Assembly (NCBI GenBank): GCA_012839475.1
Contig: DUNG01000005.1
Location: forward strand, 124,001-188,000
Direction of reading: 5' to 3'
DNA: 64,000 bases
Source: Petrimonas sp.
GTDB taxonomy: Bacteria; Bacteroidota; Bacteroidia; Bacteroidales; Dysgonomonadaceae
A program made the translations under genes and the position numbers. Below the pieces are notes generated by a model. The model saw nothing but the letters and a program-made list of their open reading frames with translations, ran no database searches and was not told where the DNA came from. Of this stretch, positions 1 through 10,114 are shown one piece after another. Position 1 is the first letter of the stretch. Every line of letters starts with the position of its first letter.

Positions 1-1040
1 GCTATACCCAACCGGGAATGACCATCGTGTGTGGCGACAGCCATACCTCCACGCACGGCGCGTTTGGTGCCATCGCCTTCGGGATTGGTACCAGCGAGGT
101 GGAGATGGTGCTGGCCTCGCAGTGTGTTTTACAGTCACGCCCCAAGACGATGCGGATCCACTTCGAGGGGCGACTGGCGGAGAACGTGGGTGCTAAGGAT
201 ATGGCCCTCTACATGATATCGAAAATGACCACCGGAGGGGCTACCGGATACTTCGTGGAGTATGCCGGCGAAGCGGTGCGTAACCTCACCATGGAGCAGC
301 GGATGACCCTCTGTAACCTGAGCATCGAGATGGGTGCCCGGGGTGGGATGGTTGCGCCGGACGAGACCACCTTTGCCTACCTCAAGGGGCGTGAGTTTGC
401 ACCCAAGGGGGAACGGTGGGAGGAGGCATTGGCCTATTGGAAGACCCTCAAGAGCGACGATGGCGCACGGTTCGACAAAGAGATCACCTTCAACGCGGCC
501 GAAATCCGACCGATGATCACCTACGGGACCAACCCCGGTATGGCAATACCAGTCGATGGCTCGATCCCTACATTGGACGAGATCGAGGAGGCAGGAAGGG
601 GCTCCTTCAGGCGGTCGCTCCACTACATGGGCTTTGCCCCGGGTGAGAAGCTGGTGGGAAAACCCATCGACTACGTCTTCCTGGGTAGCTGCACCAACGG
701 CCGGATAGAGGACTTCCAGGTTTTTGCCAACTACGTGAAGGGCAAGAGGAAGGCCGATAATGTAACGGCCTGGCTGGTGCCCGGCAGTTGGCAGGTACGC
801 GAGCAGATCGAGGAGGAGGGATTGGACGAGATATTGAGAGAGGCCGGGTTCGAGTTGCGTCAACCGGGCTGCTCCGCATGCCTCGCGATGAACGAGGATA
901 AGGTGCCGGCGGGCAAGTACGCGGTCTCCACATCGAACCGCAACTTCGAAGGGCGACAGGGGCCGGGATCCCGTACCATCCTGGCGGGGCCGCTGGTGGC
1001 GGCCGCGGCGGCGGTGAGCGGGAAGATCACGGTGCCGTGA
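1..1040 (+). CDS. leuC: 3-isopropylmalate dehydratase large subunit, 5' end missing
   Basis: LeuC with LeuD isomerises 2-isopropylmalate to 3-isopropylmalate in leucine synthesis in the cytoplasm. The open frame enters from the window edge (first full codon at base 3), so roughly the first quarter of the protein lies upstream. Visible aconitase-family hallmarks are [13 protein letters not shown] near the start of the visible part, LGSCTNGR, and [10 protein letters not shown] near the C terminus. The cysteines of the last two motifs are the expected ligands of the [4Fe-4S] cluster. About 345 residues are present, against roughly 465 for a full protein. The stop lies 29 bases before the leuD start, so the two subunits are made together. 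Identification is secure; only the start cannot be seen. Confidence 0.96.
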   Translation, partial: YTQPGMTIVCGDSHTSTHGAFGAIAFGIGTSEVEMVLASQCVLQSRPKTMRIHFEGRLAENVGAKDMALYMISKMTTGGATGYFVEYAGEAVRNLTMEQRMTLCNLSIEMGARGGMVAPDETTFAYLKGREFAPKGERWEEALAYWKTLKSDDGARFDKEITFNAAEIRPMITYGTNPGMAIPVDGSIPTLDEIEEAGRGSFRRSLHYMGFAPGEKLVGKPIDYVFLGSCTNGRIEDFQVFANYVKGKRKADNVTAWLVPGSWQVREQIEEEGLDEILREAGFELRQPGCSACLAMNEDKVPAGKYAVSTSNRNFEGRQGPGSRTILAGPLVAAAAAVSGKITVP

Positions 1041-1069
1041 ATAGAAATATAGATGCAAAACATATAGAG

Positions 1070-1666
1070 ATGGAGAAGTTTACAACCATAACATCAACCT
1101 GTGTGCCACTGCCTATTGAGAACGTGGACACCGATCAGATCATACCGGCCCGGTTCCTGAAGGCAACTACCCGTGAAGGGTTTGGTGATAACCTGTTCGC
1201 CGACTGGCGGTACGACAAGGCGGGGAACCCCAAGGGTGACTTCGTGCTGAACAATCCCACCTACAAGGGGGAGGTGCTGGTCGCCGGGAAAAACTTTGGT
1301 AGCGGGAGTAGCCGCGAGCACGCGGCGTGGGCTATCGGGGGGTATGGCTTCAAGGTGGTGGTTTCCAGCTTTTTCGCCGACATCTTTCGCCACAACGCGC
1401 TCAATAACGGTATTCTGCCGGTGGCGGTGAGCGAAGAGTTTCTGGGTGAGCTATTCGTTTCGGTGAAGGGGAATTCCAAGGCTACCGTCACCGTGAACCT
1501 TCAAGAGCAAACCATCACCAACAACGAGACCGGGAAGTCGGAGTCGTTTAACATCAACGCTTACAAGAAGGAGTGCCTGTTGAACGGGCTGGATGATATC
1601 GATTTCCTGCTCTCTAACAGGGATAAGATTGAAGCGTTCGAGAAGCAGCGTGTTTATTCATATTAA
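1070..1666 (+). CDS. leuD: 3-isopropylmalate dehydratase small subunit
   Basis: This is the small (swivel) subunit that pairs with LeuC. The 198 residues contain the family signatures IENVDTDQIIPARFLK near the N terminus and GKNFGSGSSREHAAWAI in the middle. I chose the ATG at 1070, giving MEKFTT; a GTG at 1037 that overlaps the leuC stop would add eleven unconserved residues. The length is normal for bacterial LeuD. It sits directly after leuC and nine bases before the LeuA-like gene, so it is part of the leucine operon. Confidence 0.96.
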   Translation: MEKFTTITSTCVPLPIENVDTDQIIPARFLKATTREGFGDNLFADWRYDKAGNPKGDFVLNNPTYKGEVLVAGKNFGSGSSREHAAWAIGGYGFKVVVSSFFADIFRHNALNNGILPVAVSEEFLGELFVSVKGNSKATVTVNLQEQTITNNETGKSESFNINAYKKECLLNGLDDIDFLLSNRDKIEAFEKQRVYSY

Positions 1667-1675
1667 TAGATTGTT

Positions 1676-3238
1676 TTGGAAAAGGTAAGGAAAATAGAGA
1701 TCATGGATACCACGCTACGCGACGGGGAGCAAACCTCCGGCGTGTCGTTTGTCGCCCAGGAGAAGCTGAGCGTGGTGCGCCTCCTGATTGAAGAACTTAA
1801 GGTGGATAGGGTGGAGATCGCCTCGGCACATGTGTCGGAAGGGGAGTTTCGCTCCGTCCAGAGGATGACACGGTGGGCTAAGGAACATGGCCATATCGAT
1901 AAGTTGGAGGTGTTGGGATTCGTGGACGGTACCGCCTCGCTGGAGTGGATAGCGAGTGCGGGTTGCCGGGTGATAAATCTGTTGACGAAAGGATCGCTGA
2001 AACATTGCAAGTATCAGCTCTGCAAATCCCCCGAGGAGCACCTGGCCGACGTGAAGCGAAGCATCGCTGCAGCCAGGGAGATGGGTATGACGGTGAATCT
2101 CTACCTGGAGGATTGGTCTAACGGTATGCGCGATTCTAAGGCGTATGTATTCCATATGCTCGATGGGTTGAGGGAGGAACCGGTCGCCCGTTTCATGCTG
2201 CCCGACACGCTGGGAATCTTGAATCCCGATGAAACGGCGACCTATGTCCGGGAGATGGTTGGTCGCTATCCTGAGCTTCATTTTGATTTTCACGCGCACA
2301 ACGATTACGACCTGGCGGTCGCGAACGTCTACGAGGCGATCAAAGCGGGTGCCAAGGGGGTGCACGTTACCGTGAACGGGTTGGGCGAAAGGGCGGGCAA
2401 CGCGCCGATGACCAGCGTGATCGCGTTGATTCACGACCATATGAAGCTGCGCACCAACGTGAACGAGGCGAGGCTGTATGATGTGAGCAAGGTAGTGGAG
2501 ACCTATTCAGGGGTGCGTGTACCCAGCAATAAGCCGATTATCGGCGATAACGTCTTTACCCAGGTGGCTGGTGTGCATGCAGACGGTGATAATAAGAAGA
2601 ACCTCTACTTCAACAACCTGTTACCTGAACGCTTCGGGAGGTTTCGTGAGTACGCGCTGGGTAAGAATGCCGGGCGCTCCAACATCATCAAAAACCTGGA
2701 GGCGCTGGGCATCGAATTGGACGATGAGGCGACCCGGAAAGTGACCGCCCGCATCATCGAGCTGGGTGAGAAAAAGGAGATCGTGAGCCTCGAAGAGCTT
2801 CCCTACATTGTTTCAGATGTCCTCAAGAACGGGATAGAAAACAATGATATAGAGATGTTGAACTATTCGCTGACGCTGACCGACGGGCTACGTCCTACCG
2901 CAACGGTGAAGATATCTATCAAGGGTGAAGTATTCCAAGAGAGTGCCGCCGGTGAGGGACAGTATCATGCATTCTCGAAAGCGATGTACAAGATATACAG
3001 GAAGCTGGAAAAACCGGTGCCGGAGCTGATTGATTACGTGGTGGTGATTCCCCCGGGCGGGAAGACCAACGCCTACGTGCAGACGGTAATCACCTGGAGG
3101 TACGAGGGCAGGGTGTTTAAAACACGGGCGCTTGATATTGACCAGACCGTCGCGGCTATCAAGGCGACGATGAAGATGTTGAACATGATCGAGAGCGGGA
3201 ATATTCCCAATGTGAAGGTTCCCACCCCGCTTCTTTGA
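1676..3238 (+). CDS. LeuA-family acyltransferase: 2-isopropylmalate synthase paralogue or citramalate synthase
   Basis: This HMGL-like enzyme condenses acetyl-CoA with a 2-oxo acid. The N-terminal TIM barrel starts with IEIMDTTLRDGEQ and holds the metal ligands in FDFHAHNDYD and the NGLGERAGN motif. The C-terminal third (about residues 370-510) resembles the LeuA allosteric dimer domain. Bacteroidales often carry a second LeuA-like gene between leuD and leuB besides the true leuA beyond leuC; this gene is in that second position. It could be a citramalate synthase feeding isoleucine synthesis or a second isopropylmalate synthase, and sequence alone does not decide. The start is a TTG at 1676, because the first ATG (1703) would remove the first barrel strand. 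Confidence 0.9.
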   Translation: MEKVRKIEIMDTTLRDGEQTSGVSFVAQEKLSVVRLLIEELKVDRVEIASAHVSEGEFRSVQRMTRWAKEHGHIDKLEVLGFVDGTASLEWIASAGCRVINLLTKGSLKHCKYQLCKSPEEHLADVKRSIAAAREMGMTVNLYLEDWSNGMRDSKAYVFHMLDGLREEPVARFMLPDTLGILNPDETATYVREMVGRYPELHFDFHAHNDYDLAVANVYEAIKAGAKGVHVTVNGLGERAGNAPMTSVIALIHDHMKLRTNVNEARLYDVSKVVETYSGVRVPSNKPIIGDNVFTQVAGVHADGDNKKNLYFNNLLPERFGRFREYALGKNAGRSNIIKNLEALGIELDDEATRKVTARIIELGEKKEIVSLEELPYIVSDVLKNGIENNDIEMLNYSLTLTDGLRPTATVKISIKGEVFQESAAGEGQYHAFSKAMYKIYRKLEKPVPELIDYVVVIPPGGKTNAYVQTVITWRYEGRVFKTRALDIDQTVAAIKATMKMLNMIESGNIPNVKVPTPLL

Positions 3239-3400
3239 CCTTGGTGATTTAAGACGCTTTAGGTTCGCTGGTCGCGGTAACTTTCTAATTAAGGCAGGTA
3301 GGAGATAAACATGTTTGGATGATGTTCAACTATCTGTGAAGTGGGTTAAAAAGCGGAAGCATATAAAGGTGCAAAAGTTTGTTAAGAAATATAGGTCGAT

Positions 3401-4480
3401 ATGAAACTGACTATAGCTTTGTTGCCGGGCGATGGCATCGGGCCTGAGATTATGATGCAGGGGGTGAGTGTCACACAAGCCATCTGCGAGAAGTTCGGCC
3501 ACGAGCTCACCTGCAAAGAGGGTGTCGTGGGGGCACGTGCCATAGACGAGACGGGTGATCCGTACCCGGCTGAAACACACGCGCTCTGCATGCAGAGCGA
3601 TGCGGTATTGTTCGGGGCGATCGGGGATCCCAAGTATGACAATGACCCTATCGCTAAGGTGCGCCCCGAGCAGGGGTTGTTACGCATGAGAAAGCAACTG
3701 GGACTCTACGGCAATATCCGGCCCGTGATGACCTTCCCCTCGCTCATTCATAAATCACCCCTTCGGTCGGAGTTGATCGAGGGTGTCGACTTCCTTTGTG
3801 TCAGGGAGCTGACCGGTGGTCTCTACTTTGGGCGTCCGCAGGGGCGGAGTGAGGATGGAAATACGGCGTACGACACCTGCGTCTACACCCGCGAGGAGGT
3901 TGAGCGGGTGTTGCACCTGGCCTACCGTTTCGCGGGGCAACGGCGCAAGAAACTGACCGTGGTGGATAAGGCCAATATTCTGGCTACCTCCCGCCTATGG
4001 CGCCAGGTAGCGCAAGAGGTGGCGCCAGGTTACCCCGATGTCGAGACCGACTACCTCTTCGTGGATAATGCCGCCATGCGCCTTATCCAGTGGCCCAAAA
4101 GCTTCGACGTGCTGGTCACCGAGAACATGTTCGGTGATATTCTTACCGATGAGGCATCAGTGATTACCGGATCGCTGGGACTCTTGCCTTCGGCCTCCAT
4201 TGGCCTTCACACTTCGGTATATGAGCCGGTACACGGTTCATACCCGCAAGCCGCGGGGAGGAATATCGCGAACCCCTTGGCCATGATCCTCTGCGTGGCC
4301 CTGATGTTCGAGTACAGCTTCCAGCGGATGGAGGAGGGCGCGTGGATACGCGAGGCAGTTAACGCGAGCCTTGAGGCGGGTATCGTGACGGAAGATATTG
4401 CCGGAGATGGGAGGGCGTACACGACCAGCGAGGTGGGAGAGTGGATAACCCGTTATATTCAGGATAAAGGTAAAAGGTAA
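3401..4480 (+). CDS. leuB: 3-isopropylmalate dehydrogenase
   Basis: LeuB oxidises and decarboxylates 3-isopropylmalate to 2-oxoisocaproate with NAD+. The 359 residues begin with the typical [11 protein letters not shown] strand-loop. They contain [15 protein letters not shown], which carries metal-binding aspartates, and the nucleotide-binding [17 protein letters not shown] in the C-terminal half. It follows a 162-base gap after the LeuA-like gene, the longest gap within the leu cluster, and precedes ilvD by a few bases. Length and motifs are normal. Confidence 0.96.
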   Translation: MKLTIALLPGDGIGPEIMMQGVSVTQAICEKFGHELTCKEGVVGARAIDETGDPYPAETHALCMQSDAVLFGAIGDPKYDNDPIAKVRPEQGLLRMRKQLGLYGNIRPVMTFPSLIHKSPLRSELIEGVDFLCVRELTGGLYFGRPQGRSEDGNTAYDTCVYTREEVERVLHLAYRFAGQRRKKLTVVDKANILATSRLWRQVAQEVAPGYPDVETDYLFVDNAAMRLIQWPKSFDVLVTENMFGDILTDEASVITGSLGLLPSASIGLHTSVYEPVHGSYPQAAGRNIANPLAMILCVALMFEYSFQRMEEGAWIREAVNASLEAGIVTEDIAGDGRAYTTSEVGEWITRYIQDKGKR

Positions 4481-4516
4481 AGTCAAGTGGGCGAAAAGAT
4501 AAATAACCATAAAGCA

Positions 4517-6406
4517 ATGGAGGAGTACAGGTCGCCGGAGCATGCATCAACCTCTTCCACGCAAAAGCCAAGGGATTGGAAATATGAGTTGCGGAGTGCG
4601 GCCACTATCCAGGGACGTCGCATGGCGGGCGCACGGGCACTCTGGCACGCGAACGGCATGACCCGCGAGCAGATGGGTAAGCCAATCATCGCGATCGCGA
4701 ACTCCTTTACCCAGTTCGTACCCGGGCACGTGCACCTGCACGACGCGGGGCAGTTGGTAAAACGGGAGGTGGAGAAGCTGGGCTGCTTCGCGGCCGAGTT
4801 CAACACCATCGCGGTGGATGATGGTATCGCGATGGGACACGACGGGATGTTGTACTCCCTGCCGTCACGCGATTTGATCGCCGACTCGGTGGAGTATATG
4901 GTGAATGCGCACCGGGCAGATGCTTTGGTCTGCATCAGCAACTGCGACAAGATTACCCCCGGGATGTTGATCGCTGCGATGCGGCTAAATATCCCCACGA
5001 TATTCGTTTCGGGTGGCCCGATGGAGACGGGTGCGATAGGGGATGAAGCGGTCGATCTGATCGATGCGATGATCGAGTCGGCCGACGAGTCGGTTCCCGA
5101 CGAGCGGGTTGACCAGCTGGAGCGGCTGGCTTGCCCCACCTGCGGCTCCTGTTCCGGCATGTTCACGGCCAACTCCATGAACTGCCTTAACGAGGCTATC
5201 GGGCTGGCACTCCCCGGAAACGGAACCATCCTGGCCACACACGCAGACCGGCTGCGGCTTTTCATCGATGCGGCCAAACAGATCGTGGAGAACACCCACA
5301 AGTACTACTTCGATGGTGACGAGTCGGTATTGCCGCGCCATATCGCCAACCGTGCCTCTTTCCTGAATGCGATGACGCTTGATATCGCGATGGGGGGATC
5401 TACCAACACCATCTTGCATACGTTGGCCATAGCGCATGAGGGAGCGGTCGACTTCACGCTTGACGATATCGACAGGCTCTCACGTCAAACGCCCTGTATC
5501 TGCAAGGTGGCTCCCAATACGAAGGAGTACCACGTTCAGGATGTGAACCGGGCGGGAGGTATTTTGGGTATACTCCATGAGCTGGCCAAAGCGGGGATGA
5601 TTGACACCTCGGTACGGCGTGTCGATGGAATGACCCTGGCGGAAGCCCTCGATCGATACGATATCACGAAAGAGACGGTTCATTTGGAGGCGAAGCGTAT
5701 CTACTCTTCGGCTCCCGGTAATCGCCGCACCATTGCGATGGGTTCTCAGGATGCCCGCCATGAACAGTTGGATGCCAATCGGGAGAAGGGGTGCATCCGG
5801 AGTGTAGCACATGCTTACACGACCGATGGCGGGTTGGCCGTCTTGAAAGGAAATATCGCCAAGGACGGTTGCGTGGTGAAGACGGCCGGCGTGGATAAAG
5901 AGATATGGAGGTTCAGTGGCAGTGCCAAGGTGTTCCACTCGCAGGAGGAGGCGTGCCAAGCGATCCTCGACAACAGGGTGAAAGCAGGTGACGCGGTGGT
6001 GATCATCCACGAAGGGCCCAAGGGAGGTCCGGGGATGCAGGAGATGCTTTACCCCACCTCCTACATCAAGGCCCGTCACTTGGGGAAGGCGTGCGCCCTG
6101 ATTACTGATGGCCGTTTTTCCGGTGGCACGTCGGGTCTCTCTATTGGCCATGTCTCGCCCGAGGCGGCCGCGGGAGGCAATATCGGGCTGGTGCGTGACG
6201 GTGATACCATCGATATCGATATACCGGCCCGGAGCATTCACCTGAGGGTGAGCGATGAAGAGTTAAAGTGGCGAAGGGAGCAGGAGCTTGCCAAGGGCGA
6301 AGGAGCGTTCAAGCCGAAGCCACGTTCCAGGGAGGTGTCGAAAGCACTAAAAGCCTATGCGGCGTTTGTTAGTTCGGCTGACCTGGGTGGTGTACGATTA
6401 ATTTAA
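4517..6406 (+). CDS. ilvD: Dihydroxy-acid dehydratase
   Basis: IlvD dehydrates 2,3-dihydroxy-isovalerate and -methylvalerate to the 2-oxo acids, the step shared by valine, leucine and isoleucine synthesis. The Fe-S cysteines are visible in [10 protein letters not shown] and [11 protein letters not shown], and GGSTNT follows in the middle of the protein. About 629 residues from the ATG at 4517 is a usual length. A GTG at 4487, six bases after leuB, would add ten residues ([10 protein letters not shown]) and cannot be excluded. The conserved part starts only at [14 protein letters not shown]. It is transcribed with leuB and ilvB. Confidence 0.96.
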   Translation: MEEYRSPEHASTSSTQKPRDWKYELRSAATIQGRRMAGARALWHANGMTREQMGKPIIAIANSFTQFVPGHVHLHDAGQLVKREVEKLGCFAAEFNTIAVDDGIAMGHDGMLYSLPSRDLIADSVEYMVNAHRADALVCISNCDKITPGMLIAAMRLNIPTIFVSGGPMETGAIGDEAVDLIDAMIESADESVPDERVDQLERLACPTCGSCSGMFTANSMNCLNEAIGLALPGNGTILATHADRLRLFIDAAKQIVENTHKYYFDGDESVLPRHIANRASFLNAMTLDIAMGGSTNTILHTLAIAHEGAVDFTLDDIDRLSRQTPCICKVAPNTKEYHVQDVNRAGGILGILHELAKAGMIDTSVRRVDGMTLAEALDRYDITKETVHLEAKRIYSSAPGNRRTIAMGSQDARHEQLDANREKGCIRSVAHAYTTDGGLAVLKGNIAKDGCVVKTAGVDKEIWRFSGSAKVFHSQEEACQAILDNRVKAGDAVVIIHEGPKGGPGMQEMLYPTSYIKARHLGKACALITDGRFSGGTSGLSIGHVSPEAAAGGNIGLVRDGDTIDIDIPARSIHLRVSDEELKWRREQELAKGEGAFKPKPRSREVSKALKAYAAFVSSADLGGVRLI

Positions 6407-6415
6407 ATTAATTGA

Positions 6416-8236
6416 ATGATAGTGAAAGAGAATCAGGTTCAATCAGTTGTCGCGTTATCAGCCTCTATGGAGGTGGCAGTGCGGGGAGAGAATAGAATGG
6501 GTGAAGAGGCGAACGCCCGGAAGGAGATAGAAGCGCGGGAGGAGATCCTTTCGGGGAGCGAGATCATCGTTCGAGCGCTGATGGCCGAGGGGGTGGATAC
6601 CTTGTTCGGTTACCCGGGTGGCGCCGTCATACCGATATTTGACGCGCTGTATGACCACAAGGAGCGAATGAGGCATATTTTGGTGCGCCATGAACAGGGA
6701 GCCGTGCACGCGGCACAGGGGTATGCACGCGTTTCGGGAAAGGTGGGGGTCGCCCTGGTCACCTCCGGTCCGGGTGCTACCAACGCCATTACTGGCATCG
6801 CCGATGCCATGATGGACAGTACCCCTTTGGTGGTGATCTCCGGGCAGGTGACTTCTAATTTGCTTGGATCGGATGCTTTTCAGGAGGCCGATGTGATTGG
6901 CGTGACCCAGCCCATCACCAAGTGGGCGCATCAGGTTCGCCGGGTGGAGGAGATCGCCTGGGCTATCTCCAAGGCGTTTTACATCGCTTCAAGCGGCCGC
7001 CCCGGCCCCGTGGTGATCGATATCGCCAAGGATGCACAGGTAAATAGTTGTACCTACTCGTACGAGCGTACCACCTTCCTGCGCAGTTACCAGCCGGTAC
7101 CTGAGCCGGAAGAGGATAGGATCAAGCAGGCTGCGGAGCTGATTAACCGTGCTAAGAAGCCGTTGGCGCTGGTGGGGCAGGGGGTGACCTTGGGAAATGC
7201 AGAGCATGAACTGCAAGCTTTCCTGGAGAAGGGGGGTATCCCGTTCGCGTCCACCACCCTGGGACTGTCGGCTATGCCGTCGGGTCACCCGCTAAACCGG
7301 GGCATGCTGGGGATGCATGGCAACGTTGCCCCCAATATCAAGAGCAACGAGTGCGACGTGCTGATCGCTATTGGTATGCGGTTTGATGACCGGGTGACCG
7401 GTAACCTTGACACCTACGCCAAGCAAGCCAAGGTGATTCACTTCGATATCGACCTGTCTGAGATGGATAAGAATGTGATGACGACTGTGAAGGTGGTGGG
7501 CGATGCCAAGCAGACACTGCCGCTGGTGACGGACTATCTGGAAGAACGTACGCACCCCGAGTGGCTGGCTGAATTTGAACCGCTCCATGAGAAGGAGTAC
7601 GACCGCGTTATCAGGAGTGAACTTTACCCCGAGGGAGGAGCCATCAAGATGGGGGAGGTGGTAAACAAGGTGAGTGAGGCCACCCGGGGTAAAGCGATCT
7701 GCGTGACCGACGTGGGGCAGCACCAAATGATGAGTGCCCGTTATTTCAAGTTCACGCGGCACAGGAGTTTGGTTACCTCCGGCGGTTTGGGGACGATGGG
7801 ATTCGGTCTTCCGGCGGGTATTGGTGCTAAGTATGGTGCACCGGATCGTACTGTATGTATCTTCGTGGGCGATGGGGGATTGCAGATGACTATGCATGAG
7901 TTCGGTACCATCATGGAACACGCTGTTGATGTGAAGATCATTCTGTTGAACAATAGTTACCTGGGGATGGTGCGCCAGTGGCAAGAGCTCTTTTTCGAGG
8001 AGCGCTATTCATCCACGCGGATGAAGAACCCCGACTTTGTTAAGGTGGCTGACGCGTATGGCATTAAAGGGCGCAAGGTGACCCGACGCGAGGAGTTGGA
8101 TGGCGCCATCCGCGAGATGCTGGGGCACGATGGTGCCTACCTCTTGGAGGTTGTGGTGGAAACCAAGGGGATGGTCTATCCCATGGTTCCCGCGGGGGAG
8201 AGTATAACGAACATTTTATTGGGCAATTCACAATGA
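6416..8236 (+). CDS. ilvB: Acetolactate synthase, large (catalytic) subunit
   Basis: This thiamine-diphosphate enzyme makes 2-acetolactate or 2-aceto-2-hydroxybutyrate from pyruvate. The three TPP-enzyme domains are seen in order: LFGYPGGAVIP and VRHEQGAVHAAQGYAR (activating glutamate), the central domain with IGMRFDDRVTG, and the C-terminal TPP/metal motif GDGGLQMTMHEF followed by NNSYLGMVRQWQ. The first about 45 residues are a charged, poorly conserved extension. A second ATG at 6497 lies inside it, so the true start may be later. Its stop overlaps the ilvN start (ATGA at 8233), which suggests coupled translation of the two subunits. Confidence 0.96.
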   Translation: MIVKENQVQSVVALSASMEVAVRGENRMGEEANARKEIEAREEILSGSEIIVRALMAEGVDTLFGYPGGAVIPIFDALYDHKERMRHILVRHEQGAVHAAQGYARVSGKVGVALVTSGPGATNAITGIADAMMDSTPLVVISGQVTSNLLGSDAFQEADVIGVTQPITKWAHQVRRVEEIAWAISKAFYIASSGRPGPVVIDIAKDAQVNSCTYSYERTTFLRSYQPVPEPEEDRIKQAAELINRAKKPLALVGQGVTLGNAEHELQAFLEKGGIPFASTTLGLSAMPSGHPLNRGMLGMHGNVAPNIKSNECDVLIAIGMRFDDRVTGNLDTYAKQAKVIHFDIDLSEMDKNVMTTVKVVGDAKQTLPLVTDYLEERTHPEWLAEFEPLHEKEYDRVIRSELYPEGGAIKMGEVVNKVSEATRGKAICVTDVGQHQMMSARYFKFTRHRSLVTSGGLGTMGFGLPAGIGAKYGAPDRTVCIFVGDGGLQMTMHEFGTIMEHAVDVKIILLNNSYLGMVRQWQELFFEERYSSTRMKNPDFVKVADAYGIKGRKVTRREELDGAIREMLGHDGAYLLEVVVETKGMVYPMVPAGESITNILLGNSQ

Positions 8237-8802
8237 GCAAGACACTGTACACGATTACCGTTTTCTCGGAGAACAGGGTGGGGGTGCTAAACCAGATTAC
8301 CACCATCTTCACGCGACGGCAACTGAACATCGAAACGTTATCGGTATCTCCCTCGACCATCGAGGGTATCCACAAGTTTACCATCACCACGTTTGCCGAC
8401 GATGAGGTGGTAATGAAGAAACTGGTACGCCTGATCGATAAACGGGTCGATATCCTCAAGGCCTATTACAACACAGACGAGGACCTGGTACATCAGGAGC
8501 TGGCTTTGTACAAGCTCTCCACGGAGAAAGTCCTGGAACATGGCTCCATCGAGTATCTGGTGCGGAAATATAACGTGCGCATCCTGGAGATTTCAAAGGA
8601 TTGCGTAGTCTTTCTAAAGGCGGGTCACTTCGCGGAGACGCAAGCGCTTTTCGAGGAGTTGGCCAACACCATCGGGGTGTTGCAGTTCGTGCGCTCGGGA
8701 CGTATCGCTATTACCAAGTCGAAAGTAGAACGGTTGAGCGATATGTTGGCCAAGCGGGAAGAGCAGAAGCGGGCACTGGAACAGGAAAAGGTAATGGAGT
8801 AA
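8233..8802 (+). CDS. ilvN: Acetolactate synthase, small (regulatory) subunit
   Basis: This regulatory partner of IlvB usually confers valine feedback inhibition. The N-terminal ACT domain (about residues 4-80) contains TVFSENRVGVLNQITTIF and NIETLSVSPS. A second, less conserved domain follows and ends in a lysine/glutamate-rich tail. At 189 residues it is the longer bacterial type. It overlaps ilvB by four bases. After it comes a 156-base gap with the 66-bp repeated element, then ilvC. Confidence 0.95.
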   Translation: MSKTLYTITVFSENRVGVLNQITTIFTRRQLNIETLSVSPSTIEGIHKFTITTFADDEVVMKKLVRLIDKRVDILKAYYNTDEDLVHQELALYKLSTEKVLEHGSIEYLVRKYNVRILEISKDCVVFLKAGHFAETQALFEELANTIGVLQFVRSGRIAITKSKVERLSDMLAKREEQKRALEQEKVME

Positions 8803-8823
8803 GAACCGACCTGATATAAATAA

Positions 8824-8889
8824 ACTATTTCTCGCCACGGCATAATCCAAGTAAACTTGTCTTCTGCTCGTTTGGCTTATCGAAATAGT
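8824..8889. repeat. 66-bp element with inverted ends, copy 1 (ilvN-ilvC gap)
   Basis: The element runs from ACTATTTC to its exact reverse complement GAAATAGT. It contains an inner inverted repeat CAAGT-AA-ACTTG at its centre. A second copy of identical length lies at 42992-43057 between proB and proC, with seven substitutions by my alignment. Both copies are in gaps between co-directional biosynthetic genes. Open frames running through it (peptides like YAVARNSL) are probably spurious. Confidence 0.85.
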
Positions 8890-8958
8890 CGCGTAACACG
8901 GAGATATATAGATAAAATAATCACATAAAAGTTAAGTTAAACGTAAAAACTGGATACA

Positions 8959-10005
8959 ATGGCAAAAATGATTTTTGGCGGGGTGGAAGAGAACGTGGTT
9001 ACCCGCGAGGAGTTCCCTTTAGAGAAAGCAAGGGAGGTATTGAAAGGCGAAACGATCGCCGTGATCGGGTATGGCGTGCAGGGACCGGGGCAGTCGCTCA
9101 ACCTGCGCGACAATGGTTTTAACGTGATCGTGGGTCAGCGCAAGGAGAGTAAGACCTGGGATAAGGCGGTAGCCGATGGGTGGGTGCCGGGCGAAACACT
9201 CTTCGAGATCGAGGAGGCGTGTAAGCGGGGTACCATCATTCAGTACCTGTTATCTGACGCGGCGCAAATCGCCCTTTGGGAGACCGTGAAACGACACCTT
9301 ACCCCGGGCAAGGCGCTCTACTTCTCGCATGGCTTTGGCATCACGTATAACGACCGTACCGGTATCGTTCCTCCAGCGGATGTGGACGTGATCATGGTGG
9401 CCCCCAAGGGGTCGGGTACCAGCTTGCGCCGGATGTTTTTGGAGGGTAGGGGGCTTAATTCCAGCTACGCCATTTATCAAGATGCGACGGGGAACGCGTT
9501 TGACCGCGTGATAGCCCTGGGTATTGGCGTGGGATCAGGCTACCTGTTCGAGACCGATTTCAAACGGGAGGTTTATTCCGACCTGACCGGGGAGCGCGGC
9601 ACGTTGATGGGTGCGATTCAAGGCTTACTGCTGGCACAATACGAGGTGCTGCGCGAGAACGGCCATACCCCTTCGGAGGCGTTCAACGAGACGGTAGAGG
9701 AGCTCACGCAGTCGCTCATGCCCCTCTTCGCCGAGAATGGGATGGATTGGATGTACGCCAACTGCTCTACTACCGCCCAGCGGGGTGCGCTTGACTGGAT
9801 GGGACCGTTCCATGACTTGAACAAGCCGCTCTTCGAGAAATTGTACAAGGAGGTGGCCAGCGGTAACGAGGCGCAGCGCGCTATTGATAGCAATTCGCAA
9901 CCAGATTACCGGGAGAAGTTGGAAGAGGAGTTGAAAGCCCTTCGTGAGAGCGAGATGTGGCAAACGGGCGCGGTGGTGCGGAAGCTACGCCCGGAGAATA
10001 ACTGA
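8959..10005 (+). CDS. ilvC: Ketol-acid reductoisomerase
   Basis: IlvC isomerises and reduces acetohydroxy acids to dihydroxy acids using NAD(P)H and Mg2+. At 348 residues it is a class I enzyme of the Bacteroidetes type. Its N-terminal Rossmann domain holds VIGYGVQGPGQSLNLRDNGF followed by VGQRKESKTWDKA; the Arg, Lys and Ser of that loop suggest NADPH preference, which is inference. The C-terminal knotted domain includes GERGTLMGAIQG and ends with NCSTTAQRGALDW. It is the last gene of the branched-chain block and is followed by a strong hairpin. Confidence 0.96.
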   Translation: MAKMIFGGVEENVVTREEFPLEKAREVLKGETIAVIGYGVQGPGQSLNLRDNGFNVIVGQRKESKTWDKAVADGWVPGETLFEIEEACKRGTIIQYLLSDAAQIALWETVKRHLTPGKALYFSHGFGITYNDRTGIVPPADVDVIMVAPKGSGTSLRRMFLEGRGLNSSYAIYQDATGNAFDRVIALGIGVGSGYLFETDFKREVYSDLTGERGTLMGAIQGLLLAQYEVLRENGHTPSEAFNETVEELTQSLMPLFAENGMDWMYANCSTTAQRGALDWMGPFHDLNKPLFEKLYKEVASGNEAQRAIDSNSQPDYREKLEEELKALRESEMWQTGAVVRKLRPENN

Positions 10006-10058
10006 TGGTTGATTAGCACCACTTCAAGAGAGACTATCCTAATAGGTGTGTAAGTTTC

Positions 10059-10102
10059 AAAAAGAAGAGGCTAACTCGAATTCCGAGTCAGCCTCTTCTT
10101 TT
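10059..10102. terminator. Bidirectional terminator between ilvC and the Gfo/Idh gene
   Basis: The arms AAGAAGAGGCTAACTCG and CGAGTCAGCCTCTTCTT pair with a single mismatch around an AATTC loop, with A-tract before and T-tract after. It can serve both ilvC (+) and the convergent oxidoreductase gene (-), whose stop lies 13 bases beyond it. Confidence 0.9.
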
Positions 10103-10114
10103 ATGTTTTTTCAT

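Noticed and set aside
135-1058. Long minus-strand open frame (307 codons) over leuC
   Set aside because: It is a shadow of the G+C-rich leuC coding frame. Its protein has no recognisable motif, while leuC is certain.
3239-3400. Possible leucine leader peptide, T-box or riboswitch before leuB
   Set aside because: There is no run of Leu codons, no T-box core and no terminator/antiterminator pair that I can see.
5480-6241. Minus-strand open frame over ilvD
   Set aside because: It is the reverse of a strongly conserved gene with no domain or start signal of its own.
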